NCBI GenBank assembly: GCA_002316015.1 | Contig: DCCS01000026.1 | Location: 1 to 10,389, forward strand | DNA: 10,389 bases | From: Prevotellaceae bacterium UBA1075 | GTDB lineage: Bacteria > Bacteroidota > Bacteroidia > Bacteroidales > Bacteroidaceae | Direction of reading: 5' to 3' | In this document: one piece after another, positions 1 to 5,863 of the stretch | Layout of the letters: each line of letters starts with the position of its first letter | Numbering within the stretch: the stretch's first letter is position 1 | Made by a program: the position numbers and the translations under genes | The notes under the pieces: model-generated | Database searches by the model: none | Seen by the model: the letters and a program-made list of their open reading frames with translations, nothing else | What the model was told of the DNA's origin: nothing

Positions 1-514
1 CCGGGAAGTTGCTTTCGGCCATGGCGAGGACGGAGGTCTTGCGCTGGCTGCCACGTCCGCGTTTCAACGGGCAATCCTTCTGTTCTTCGGGCGTTTCGGT
101 GGAGAAGAAACCCTCGTCAATCTCCATGTTTCCATGAAGCGGGTAGCATTCGTCACGCTTGCCCATCATGTCACGAAGTTTGTGAGCCATTTCCCATACG
201 GGCTGGTAACGCTTGCGGCCCAATTGACGCTGGATTTCCTTGGCGGATATGGCACGCTTGGTCGCTGTCAGAAGGAACATGGCGGCGAACCAGTCACGGA
301 CAGGAAGGTTGCTTCCCTGCATCACCGTACCGGAACGCAAGGTCATCTCATGTTTACAGTCCATGCAAGTCCAGGAACGGTGGCTCGGATTCCAACTCAG
401 ACGCAAACCGCCGCAGCGGCTACAGAAAAGGCCGTGGTGTTCACGGAAATGACGGAGAGCTTTCTCGCAGGAGCTTTCGTCAGGATATTGACGGTAGAAA
501 TCAAGCAGATTCAT
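1..514 (-). CDS. IS1595-family transposase, N-terminal part (cut by window edge)
   Basis: I read this frame directly from the reverse strand. It starts at the ATG at 514-512 and stays open for 171 codons to the window edge. A purine-rich AAAGAAAGGG lies just upstream as a ribosome binding site. The protein has a zinc ribbon (C31-x2-C34 and C50-x2-C53), then a helical DNA-binding stretch, then EIDEGFF at about 131-137, whose D133 fits the first Asp of the IS1595/ISXO2 DDE catalytic domain. IS1595-family enzymes cut and paste their own element through this zinc ribbon plus DDE domain. The rest of the catalytic domain lies outside the window, so intactness is unknown. I could not identify the element's terminal inverted repeat; the upstream end should lie between about 520 and 700. 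The family call is fairly sure, the subgroup is not. Confidence 0.82.
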   Translation of the reverse strand, partial: MNLLDFYRQYPDESSCEKALRHFREHHGLFCSRCGGLRLSWNPSHRSWTCMDCKHEMTLRSGTVMQGSNLPVRDWFAAMFLLTATKRAISAKEIQRQLGRKRYQPVWEMAHKLRDMMGKRDECYPLHGNMEIDEGFFSTETPEEQKDCPLKRGRGSQRKTSVLAMAESNFP

Positions 515-828
515 AGTGGTCCCTTTCTTTTGTCTAACATGGAATGGCTGCAAATTGTGTTCCAGTGGATACATTGGCAGTTTAAATTTTGCTAATTTGG
601 ACATTTGCGGACATTCATTTTATTTTATTGAAAAACATACAAGAAAAAAATTACGAAAACGACATGAAATTTAAAGACAATTTAAGGCTAATTGCTTTGA
701 CACCTCTGAAATTTTGCATGAACACGTGCAGGTTTTGTGCGACTGTGCATGTCTATTAGGCCAATATGTTTCAAGGGCCGGTGAAGCAGTACTGCGACTC
801 CTCCTGGAAGAAGGACTACGAGGTACAC

Positions 829-945
829 GAAGTCAGTAGTACTGCGATGGGCAAAGAAGAAGTAGTACTTCAATGACAAATGAAGTAGTACTTCAATGAC
901 AAATGAAGTAGTACTGCAATGGGCAAATGAAATACTATTGCGTTT
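829..945. repeat. Tandem array of ~23-bp repeats with AGTACT palindromic core
   Basis: Two identical 23-bp units lie head to tail at 859-881 and 882-904; each begins GAAGTAGTACTTC and ends GACAAAT. A 24-bp variant (905-928) carries GCAATGGGC in place of the TCAATGAC segment. A decayed unit follows at 929-945, and a related one precedes at 829-855. A further partial copy (GAAGCAGTACTGCGA) lies at 783-797. The palindrome AGTACT recurs in five of the six units, all but the decayed 929-945 copy. Unit length and variants argue against coding. The role is unknown: protein-binding iterons, a dispersed repeat, or slippage products are all possible. Confidence 0.85.
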
Positions 946-991
946 TATGGGATAACAGCCGGGGGATGTTGTTCTTCGCATTCTGACGGAT

Positions 992-1016
992 GTATGTGGA
1001 AAAGTATGTGGAAAAG
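992..1016 (+). repeat. Two adjacent 12-bp direct repeats resembling DnaA boxes
   Basis: GTATGTGGAAAAG occurs twice with a 12-bp period, sharing the G at 1004. Each copy contains TGTGGAAAA (995-1003 and 1007-1015), one base away from the DnaA-box complement TGTGGATAA. Whether DnaA binds here is unproven; no perfect TTATNCACA box was found in the window. Confidence 0.4.
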
Positions 1017-1084
1017 GCACTCAACTTTGCCCCTTTTGGACAAACAGAATTTACCCACCTTGGCCCGAACAAGAACAGCCCTTT

Positions 1085-1111
1085 AAAGTCCTGGTGACAG
1101 GAGTCTTTTTT
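1085..1111 (+). terminator. Weak plus-strand intrinsic-terminator-like hairpin
   Basis: TCCTG (1089-1093) pairs with CAGGA (1098-1102) around a GTGA tetraloop of GNRA type. AAAG (1085-1088) can extend the stem by pairing with CTTT (1105-1108), and six T residues run from 1106 to 1111. The core stem is only five base pairs and no plus-strand gene precedes it, so it may be chance or may end a non-coding transcript across the repeat array. Confidence 0.3.
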
Positions 1112-1261
1112 ACTTTACCCTTTTTGCTCTCTATCGTTTGCTTGGGTCTTAAATGCGGTTCAGCAAATCCAATCATATTTTATTCTGATCCAGTTGTCCC
1201 GAAACGGGAGATGTCTTATTATTGGGTCCGCCAAACACGAAGAAGACTGGTTAAAGAACAT

Positions 1262-1293
1262 CCCCGAAGTCCTATTTTTACAGGACCTCGGGG
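1262..1293. other. Hairpin with 12-bp stem, function unknown
   Basis: CCCCGAAGTCCT (1262-1273) pairs with AGGACCTCGGGG (1282-1293) with a single A-C mismatch and an 8-nt T-rich loop. A seven-G run (1290-1296) overlaps the right arm, and an eight-G run follows at 1311-1318. There is no T tract after the stem on either strand, so it is not a canonical terminator. It lies 50-80 bases beyond the oad terminator, and could be a back-up stop or a mobile-element relic. Confidence 0.45.
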
Positions 1294-1343
1294 GGGATAG
1301 TTATGCTCATGGGGGGGGTACCGGTCAGCAATGATACCAAATG

Positions 1344-1383
1344 AAAAATGCCGGCAGACTTGATGTGGTCAGTCTGCCGGCAT
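1344..1383 (-). terminator. Intrinsic terminator of the oadGAB operon
   Basis: A perfect 13-bp inverted repeat (1348-1360 with 1371-1383, core GCCGGCAGACT) encloses a 10-nt loop. Read on the minus strand, the stem runs into a T tract (complement of 1344-1348). It begins 13 bases past the oadB stop codon, as expected for a Rho-independent terminator of this operon. Confidence 0.9.
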
Positions 1384-1396
1384 CCGGGCGAGTGTA

Positions 1397-2647
1397 TTAG
1401 CCCAGGTAACTGATGAGCACACCTGCGGCCACGGCCGAGCCGATAACGCCGGAGATGTTGGAACTCATGCAATAGTTGAGCACATGATTCTTGGGGTCAT
1501 ACTGGGTGCTGATGCCGTTGCACACACGGCTTGCCATAGGCACTGCACTCAGGCCTGTGGCTCCGATGAGCGGATTCACCTTCTTCTGGGCGAAGAGGTT
1601 CCACAGTTTGGCCATGCAAATGCCCGACGCGATGCTGAGGGCGAAGGCGCAGAAACCGCCAGCCACGATGCCAAGGGTCTGTACATTGATGAAGGCGTCC
1701 ACCGTCATGGTGGCTCCCACGCAGAGACCCAGGAAAATGGTGGCAGCGTTCATGATGCCGTTGGAGGCTGCGTCAAACAGGCGGGAGGTGTCATTGCCGA
1801 TTTCCTTGAGCAGGTTGCCAAACATGAGCATGCCCACCAGGGACACGGCCGTAGGCACAAAGATGGCCACGATGGTAGTCACGGCAATGGGGAAGATAAT
1901 CTTCAGCACGCGCATGTTCTTGATCTGCGTGGCATCGGGATGCAACTTGTCCTGCTCCTTCATGTTGATCATCAACTCCTTCTTGGTACACAGGCACTTC
2001 ACCACCAGGGGGATAATCACAGGCACAAGAGCCATGTAACTATAGGCCGCAATGGCGATGGGACCCAGCAAATGAGGGGCAAGTTTGATGGTGGTGAAGA
2101 TGGCCGTGGGGCCGTCCGCTCCACCGATGATGCCCAGCGAGGCGGCCTCTTGGGGAGTGAAACCCACTGCCAAGGCAACGAGCAGCACTGTGAAAATGCC
2201 CATCTGCGCGGCCGCGCCAAAGATGGCGAGTTTGAGGTTGCGCAGCATGGGGCCAAAGTCGGTGAGCGCGCCCACACCCATGAAGATGATGGGCGGCAGC
2301 AGTCCACTCTTGATGAGCGCATAGTAGAGGTAGTTCATCAAGCCCAGGTCGTGCGCTATCTGGTGCAGGGGCATCTCGTAGATGTTCTTCGCCACGCCAT
2401 TGACCATGACCATGCCGTTGCTGTCGGCTTGTGTGACTCCCATCTCACCGCCGGGGAAGTTGGCTATGAGCACTCCGAAGGCTATGGGCACGAGCAACAG
2501 GGGCTCATACTTCTTCACAATACCCAGATAGAGCAATGTGAACGCGAGCAGGTACATGACGATGAACAAGGGGTTCTCCGCGATGTTGGAGAATGCCGTC
2601 ATGTCATACACCTTGTCTAAGGCTTCTAATATCTTATCCATCTTCAT
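1397..2647 (-). CDS. oadB: Oxaloacetate decarboxylase beta subunit (Na+-pumping membrane carboxybiotin decarboxylase)
   Basis: This 416-residue polytopic inner-membrane protein matches the OadB/MmdB/GcdB family in length and sequence. It decarboxylates the carboxybiotin presented by the alpha subunit and couples that to Na+ export. GGADGPT at 175-181 contains D178, the counterpart of the family's essential membrane aspartate (D203 in Klebsiella OadB). The C-terminal NISGVIGSAVAAG stretch (397-409) is the second conserved ion-pathway region. About nine or more hydrophobic segments are visible. The start at 2647 lies only 2 bases past the oadA stop and has GGAAG five bases upstream; M3 is a possible alternative. 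The subunit alone does not separate oxaloacetate from methylmalonyl-CoA or glutaconyl-CoA systems; the neighbouring alpha subunit decides for oxaloacetate. Confidence 0.96.
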   Translation of the reverse strand: MKMDKILEALDKVYDMTAFSNIAENPLFIVMYLLAFTLLYLGIVKKYEPLLLVPIAFGVLIANFPGGEMGVTQADSNGMVMVNGVAKNIYEMPLHQIAHDLGLMNYLYYALIKSGLLPPIIFMGVGALTDFGPMLRNLKLAIFGAAAQMGIFTVLLVALAVGFTPQEAASLGIIGGADGPTAIFTTIKLAPHLLGPIAIAAYSYMALVPVIIPLVVKCLCTKKELMINMKEQDKLHPDATQIKNMRVLKIIFPIAVTTIVAIFVPTAVSLVGMLMFGNLLKEIGNDTSRLFDAASNGIMNAATIFLGLCVGATMTVDAFINVQTLGIVAGGFCAFALSIASGICMAKLWNLFAQKKVNPLIGATGLSAVPMASRVCNGISTQYDPKNHVLNYCMSSNISGVIGSAVAAGVLISYLG

Positions 2648-2649
2648 GC

Positions 2650-4482
2650 TTACTTCCTTGCGATTTTAATGATGGGGTCATCCTCCTCCACCGCGTCGCC
2701 ACTGTTCACCAGGATGGCTGTCAGCACCCCGTCGAAATCCGCGCGGATGGCGTTGTAAGTCTTCATGGCCTCAATGTAGCCTATCACATCACCGGCCTTC
2801 ACCAGGTCACCGATCTGCTTGGGAGTCTCCTGCGCGTCCTTCACCCGGTAGAACTTGCCCTCCAGGGGTGCCAGGATATCCTCACCCTCGCCTGCCGGCA
2901 CAGGAGCCGCCGTGGTGGCAGCGGGCGCCTCGTTGCCATAGGCGATGTTCACCTCGTAAGTCTGTCCGTTCACGCTCACCTTGATGCTCTTGGGCTGTCC
3001 GGCTGCGCCTGCGCCGTGTGCCTTGGCCTTGCGCTCGGCCAGGTCGGCCTCGAAGTCCGCCTTGGCCTTTCCGCTCTTGTAAGCCTCGTACTGCGAGGGG
3101 TGCATGCTGTACTCGAAGAGTTCCTCGTCATCCTCGCCAAGTTCCCAGCCCTTCTCCTGCATCTTCTTGCGGTAAGTGTCCAGGTCGTCGGGATAGTACG
3201 ACTGGGGGTCTTGGGTCTCGAACACCCTGCCCTGCTCCTTGGCCAACTCCACCAGTTCGGGAGCCACGGGGCCAGGCAAGCGCCCGCTCTTGCCCAGGAT
3301 CATGTCCCAGATGTTGTCGGCAATCATGCTCCAGCGTGCCTTCCCCTTCTCCATCTGAACCACATTCATCAGCGAGAGGTTCTTCACATACTGGCTGAAT
3401 GGGGTCACCAGGCAGGGGTATCCGACCTTGGGCCACACGTAAGCCACCTCGTCAAAGAGTTTCACAAGCAGCTGGTCTGTGGTCAGCTCGGGCTGTCCGT
3501 TCTTCACCTTCCACTTGTTCAGGCTCTTCAGGTTGTCCTCCAGGTCGGTCATCAGGGATCCCATCATACCGCCGGGCAAACCCGGTTTTATCAACAGTGA
3601 GTTGTTGACATGGTTGAGTTTGGGAATATAATACCCCAGGAAGTCGTCGTACATCTCCTGTATGAGCGTGCGGGTCTCCATGTATGCCTCCATGTTGATT
3701 TCCTTCACCTGGAATCCTGCGTCCTTGAGCATCTCCTGCACGGCAATGATGTCGGCATGCCCCGTGCCCCATGCCAGTGGCGACATGGAGGTGTCGATAT
3801 AGTCACATCCCGCCTCGCACACCTCCAGGATTGACGCCATGCAGAAACCGGGGCCCGAATGGCTGTGATACTGTATCAGAATATCGTTCTTGTAGGCCTT
3901 GATGCCTGCCACAATCTTTCCCAGCGACACAGGGCGCCCGATTCCGGCCATGTCCTTGAGGCAAATCTCGTCGGCGCCGGCATCGATAAAGGTCTTGGCC
4001 AGGTTGACATAATACTCCACGGTGTGGATGGGACTGTGGGTGATGCACAGGGAAGCCTGGGCGATCATGCCCGCCTCCTTGGCGTATTGGATTGACGGGA
4101 TCACGTTGCGGGGGTCGTTGAGTCCGCAGAAGATGCGGGTGATGTCGGTTCCCTGAGCCTTCTTGACTTTATAGAAGAGTTTGCGGAGGTCTTTGGGGCA
4201 GGGGCTCATGCGCAGCCCGTTCAGCGCGCGGTCCAGCATATGCGTCTGTATGCCTGCCTCGTGGAAGGGCTTTGTCCACTGGCGCACACTCTTGTTGGGG
4301 TTTTCCCCGAAGAGCAGGTTGACCTGCTCGAAGCCTCCTCCGTTGGTCTCCACACGGTCAAAGCACCCAATTCGGATAATGGCGGGAGCCACCTTTACCA
4401 ACTGGTCCACACGCGGCTGGTACTTGCCTGCACTCTGCCACATGTCGCGGAAAACCAAACTAAACTTTACTTCTCTTTTCAT
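2650..4482 (-). CDS. oadA: Oxaloacetate decarboxylase alpha subunit (carboxyltransferase plus biotin carrier)
   Basis: This 610-residue protein transfers CO2 from oxaloacetate to its own biotin, giving pyruvate. The HMGL-like TIM-barrel carboxyltransferase domain comes first, with FRDMWQ (D13), ICLKDMAG (K176) and QYHSHSG (H206, H208), the expected metal and catalytic residues. A conserved carboxylase domain follows (about 300-470), then an Ala/Pro/Glu linker (about 515-535) and a biotinyl domain at 536-608. The biotin lysine is K574 in IEAMKTYN; Thr replaces the usual Met after the lysine. The reading frame is open upstream to 4590, but I chose the ATG at 4482 because family members start with this MKREVKFSLVFRDMW-like sequence and the upstream residues look like translated spacer. 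PycB-type pyruvate carboxylase subunits are similar, but oadG and oadB on either side support the sodium-pump role. It overlaps neither neighbour and sits 2 bases before oadB. Confidence 0.95.
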   Translation of the reverse strand: MKREVKFSLVFRDMWQSAGKYQPRVDQLVKVAPAIIRIGCFDRVETNGGGFEQVNLLFGENPNKSVRQWTKPFHEAGIQTHMLDRALNGLRMSPCPKDLRKLFYKVKKAQGTDITRIFCGLNDPRNVIPSIQYAKEAGMIAQASLCITHSPIHTVEYYVNLAKTFIDAGADEICLKDMAGIGRPVSLGKIVAGIKAYKNDILIQYHSHSGPGFCMASILEVCEAGCDYIDTSMSPLAWGTGHADIIAVQEMLKDAGFQVKEINMEAYMETRTLIQEMYDDFLGYYIPKLNHVNNSLLIKPGLPGGMMGSLMTDLEDNLKSLNKWKVKNGQPELTTDQLLVKLFDEVAYVWPKVGYPCLVTPFSQYVKNLSLMNVVQMEKGKARWSMIADNIWDMILGKSGRLPGPVAPELVELAKEQGRVFETQDPQSYYPDDLDTYRKKMQEKGWELGEDDEELFEYSMHPSQYEAYKSGKAKADFEADLAERKAKAHGAGAAGQPKSIKVSVNGQTYEVNIAYGNEAPAATTAAPVPAGEGEDILAPLEGKFYRVKDAQETPKQIGDLVKAGDVIGYIEAMKTYNAIRADFDGVLTAILVNSGDAVEEDDPIIKIARK

Positions 4483-4693
4483 TTGCGATATCTTGTTACT
4501 TTCTTGTTCTGTTACTTGAGACTTCCTCTCGCCCTCCCCTCCGCCGCACGCGGAGTCCAGGCAGTCGCCCTGCCTGGCTGTACGTGGCATTGCGGTGGAA
4601 GACGTTATTCTGACTCACTTTTCATGTAGCCCCTGGCTTCCCCGGGCAAGCGCCACGAGGGAGAGGCTTGCGGATGCAAGCGCCATGGGTCTG
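4483..4693 (-). other. Long hairpin-rich spacer inside the oad operon
   Basis: The 211 bases between oadG and oadA hold several stems: GCTTGC/GCAAGC (4666-4671 with 4676-4681, loop GGAT), CCAGGCAG/CTGCCTGG (4557-4564 with 4570-4577, loop 5) and TCCGC/GCGGA (4540-4544 with 4550-4554). GCAAGCGCCA is repeated at 4646-4655 and 4676-4685. No T tract follows any stem, so these are not plain terminators. They could stabilise or separate mRNA segments and so set the gamma-to-alpha ratio, but that is inference. Confidence 0.55.
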
Positions 4694-4951
4694 TCAAATC
4701 TTCTTTGCCGAGGCCACCTTGCCCTTGCCACCTGTGATCTGGCTCACCACCTCCTGCAGAATGGCCATGGTGGTGCCGTCAATGGCAGCGGAAGGCATCG
4801 GCCTTTTCTTGGCGGGGACGACCTCCTCGGGAGCCACCTTGTTGACAACGGCAATAAGCAGTTTGCCACCCCAGATGACGATGAGCAGAATGACAAATAC
4901 CGTGAGCATGCCCACCACCATGAGTTCCAATCCGATTCCTAAGTTTTCCAT
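4694..4951 (-). CDS. oadG: Oxaloacetate decarboxylase gamma subunit
   Basis: This small 85-residue protein has one N-terminal membrane span (about 8-30, with LMVVGMLTVFVILLIVIWGGK typical of the OAD_gamma family split over its length) followed by a charged, Pro/Ala-containing cytoplasmic tail. OadG anchors and assembles the alpha and beta subunits and in characterised enzymes binds Zn2+ through its C-terminal part. Here the tail ends in a Lys-rich stretch, and I see no clear His/Asp metal cluster. It is the first gene of the oadG-oadA-oadB order. A candidate promoter with an inverted repeat lies just upstream. Length and position fit the family well. Confidence 0.9.
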   Translation of the reverse strand: MENLGIGLELMVVGMLTVFVILLIVIWGGKLLIAVVNKVAPEEVVPAKKRPMPSAAIDGTTMAILQEVVSQITGGKGKVASAKKI

Positions 4952-4975
4952 TTTCCGACTTACATATATACAAAT

Positions 4976-5024
4976 TCATCGCAAAATTACGCATTTTTCT
5001 TCGTTTTGCGCAGTTTTGCGATGA
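4976..5024 (-). promoter_or_regulatory. Candidate oad operon promoter with 11-bp inverted repeat operator
   Basis: On the minus strand TAATTTTG (complement of 4982-4989) matches the Bacteroidetes -7 consensus TAnnTTTG, 31 bases before the oadG ATG. A good -33 TTTG at 19-20 bases is lacking. A perfect inverted repeat, TCATCGCAAAA (4976-4986) and TTTTGCGATGA (5014-5024), brackets this box; its proximal arm overlaps it. A third half-site, TTTTGCG, lies at 5004-5010, 10 bp from the copy in the distal arm. This geometry suggests binding of a dimeric regulator, but no factor is identifiable. Confidence 0.5.
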
Positions 5025-5029
5025 CAATA

Positions 5030-5392
5030 TCATCTCACAAGAAGTATTTTGACCCCGACGCCTTCCGTTTGTTCACCCATGGGAGGGTTTTCCTTCTCCA
5101 ACAGCAGTTCCGCCCTGGACACTTGGGGGAAATCCCTCAACACGCCCGAGGCCATCCGCATGGCGGCACGCTCCAGCAACAGGCATGGGGGTTGCATCTC
5201 CCGTCTCAGCGTTTCGGCCAGACGGCTGTAATCCACGGTTCCCTCCAGGCGGTCATGCAGCAGGGCTTCCTCGCCCACACTGGCTGTCACCTTGAGCGTC
5301 ACATAGAAATCCGCGCCCACACGATTTTCCTGAGGCAGCACTCCGTGAAAGCCGTGCAGGCGGAGCCTCCTGATGATGATGTCCACATCCAT
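5030..5392 (-). CDS. folB: Dihydroneopterin aldolase
   Basis: The 120-residue protein matches FolB in length and in all key positions. FolB converts 7,8-dihydroneopterin to 6-hydroxymethyl-7,8-dihydropterin and glycolaldehyde in the cytoplasm, a step of tetrahydrofolate synthesis. Visible residues are E22 in LPQENRVG, Y55 in GTVDYS, E74 in LLLERAA (pterin binding) and K100 in LLEKENPP, which correspond to the known Glu22/Tyr54/Glu74/Lys100 set of the Staphylococcus enzyme. The start lies only 9 bases after the stop of the upstream nitroreductase fusion, so the two are almost certainly co-transcribed. No other folate gene is in the window. Confidence 0.94.
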   Translation of the reverse strand: MDVDIIIRRLRLHGFHGVLPQENRVGADFYVTLKVTASVGEEALLHDRLEGTVDYSRLAETLRREMQPPCLLLERAAMRMASGVLRDFPQVSRAELLLEKENPPMGEQTEGVGVKILLVR

Positions 5393-5401
5393 CTCTCCCG
5401 C

Positions 5402-5863
5402 TTATGACTCCACGTTGTCATCTCCCTGCTGCGAATCGGGCAGGTACTTCTTCAGGGCTCTTGCGACTCCCGTCTTCCAGGAGTTGATGTTGTCGCTCTC
5501 AAGCTGCAGGGAAGTTACCAGTTTGATCACATGGTCAATGGGCATGCGGTAGCGCAGCACGCCACTTATCAGTTTGGCATAGTCCCAGTATTCGGGGTTG
5601 AACTTCTCGCTGAGCCCCTCGATGGTGGTCTTGTAGCCGCGCTTGTTCTCGAACTGGAAGTCGTAACGCTTCAGCCCGTCCCTGTCCACATGCTTGATGA
5701 TGCGCCCGTGGGTCACGCTCTTGGGCAAGGCTATGCCCTCCTCGTCGTCCATCAGTCCGGTGAATATCTCGTATGGGCATCCGCCCAGCAGCCCCACAAA
5801 GGCCACCCACTTCTCCTTCTTGTTCTGGAAACGCACCACATCGCACTCCAGCACCTCGGGTCT
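5402..5863 (-). pseudogene. nrdJ: Remnant of nrdJ 3' end, in frame with the nitroreductase
   Basis: This part of the fused frame encodes the C-terminal ~150 residues of a B12-dependent ribonucleotide reductase, ending at DNVES without the Cys-rich zinc/redox tail. It has no active-site cysteines, substrate site or cobalamin contacts, so it cannot reduce ribonucleotides by itself. The simplest reading is a deletion that removed most of an nrdJ gene lying directly downstream of the nitroreductase. My recollection is that some Bacteroidales have dnaA, nitroreductase and nrdJ in that order; this was not checked. The open frame and lack of stops suggest a recent event or selection to keep the domain. 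Confidence 0.7.

Larger units (their letters stand above)
515..1343. other. Gene-free spacer between IS element and oad operon terminator
   Basis: About 830 bases hold no convincing gene on either strand. The part at 600-720 is very AT-rich. After it come a tandem repeat array (829-945), a pair of 12-bp direct repeats (992-1016), a small hairpin with a T tract (1085-1111), a longer hairpin (1262-1293) and two G runs (1290-1296 and 1311-1318). The two GGACATT copies at 599-605 and 609-615 sit 10 bp apart near the probable IS end. The open frames here have no family resemblance, and the longest crosses the 23-bp repeats, which are not a multiple of three. Confidence 0.6.

Noticed and set aside
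829..945. CRISPR array
   Set aside because: The units lie head to tail with no unique spacers, and no cas gene is present.
688..1020. Minus-strand open frame of 110 codons across the repeat array
   Set aside because: It is read through 23-bp repeats that are not a multiple of three, has odd composition (Phe/His/Arg/Ser-rich) and no family resemblance or ribosome binding site.
1094..1300. Plus-strand open frame of 68 codons with a hydrophobic start
   Set aside because: The apparent signal-like start comes from a T-rich stretch after a hairpin; the rest has no recognisable domain and it runs into a structured G-rich region.
1484..2620. Long plus-strand open frame opposite oadB
   Set aside because: It is the antisense shadow of a well-supported membrane protein, very His/Gln/Gly-rich and without family similarity.
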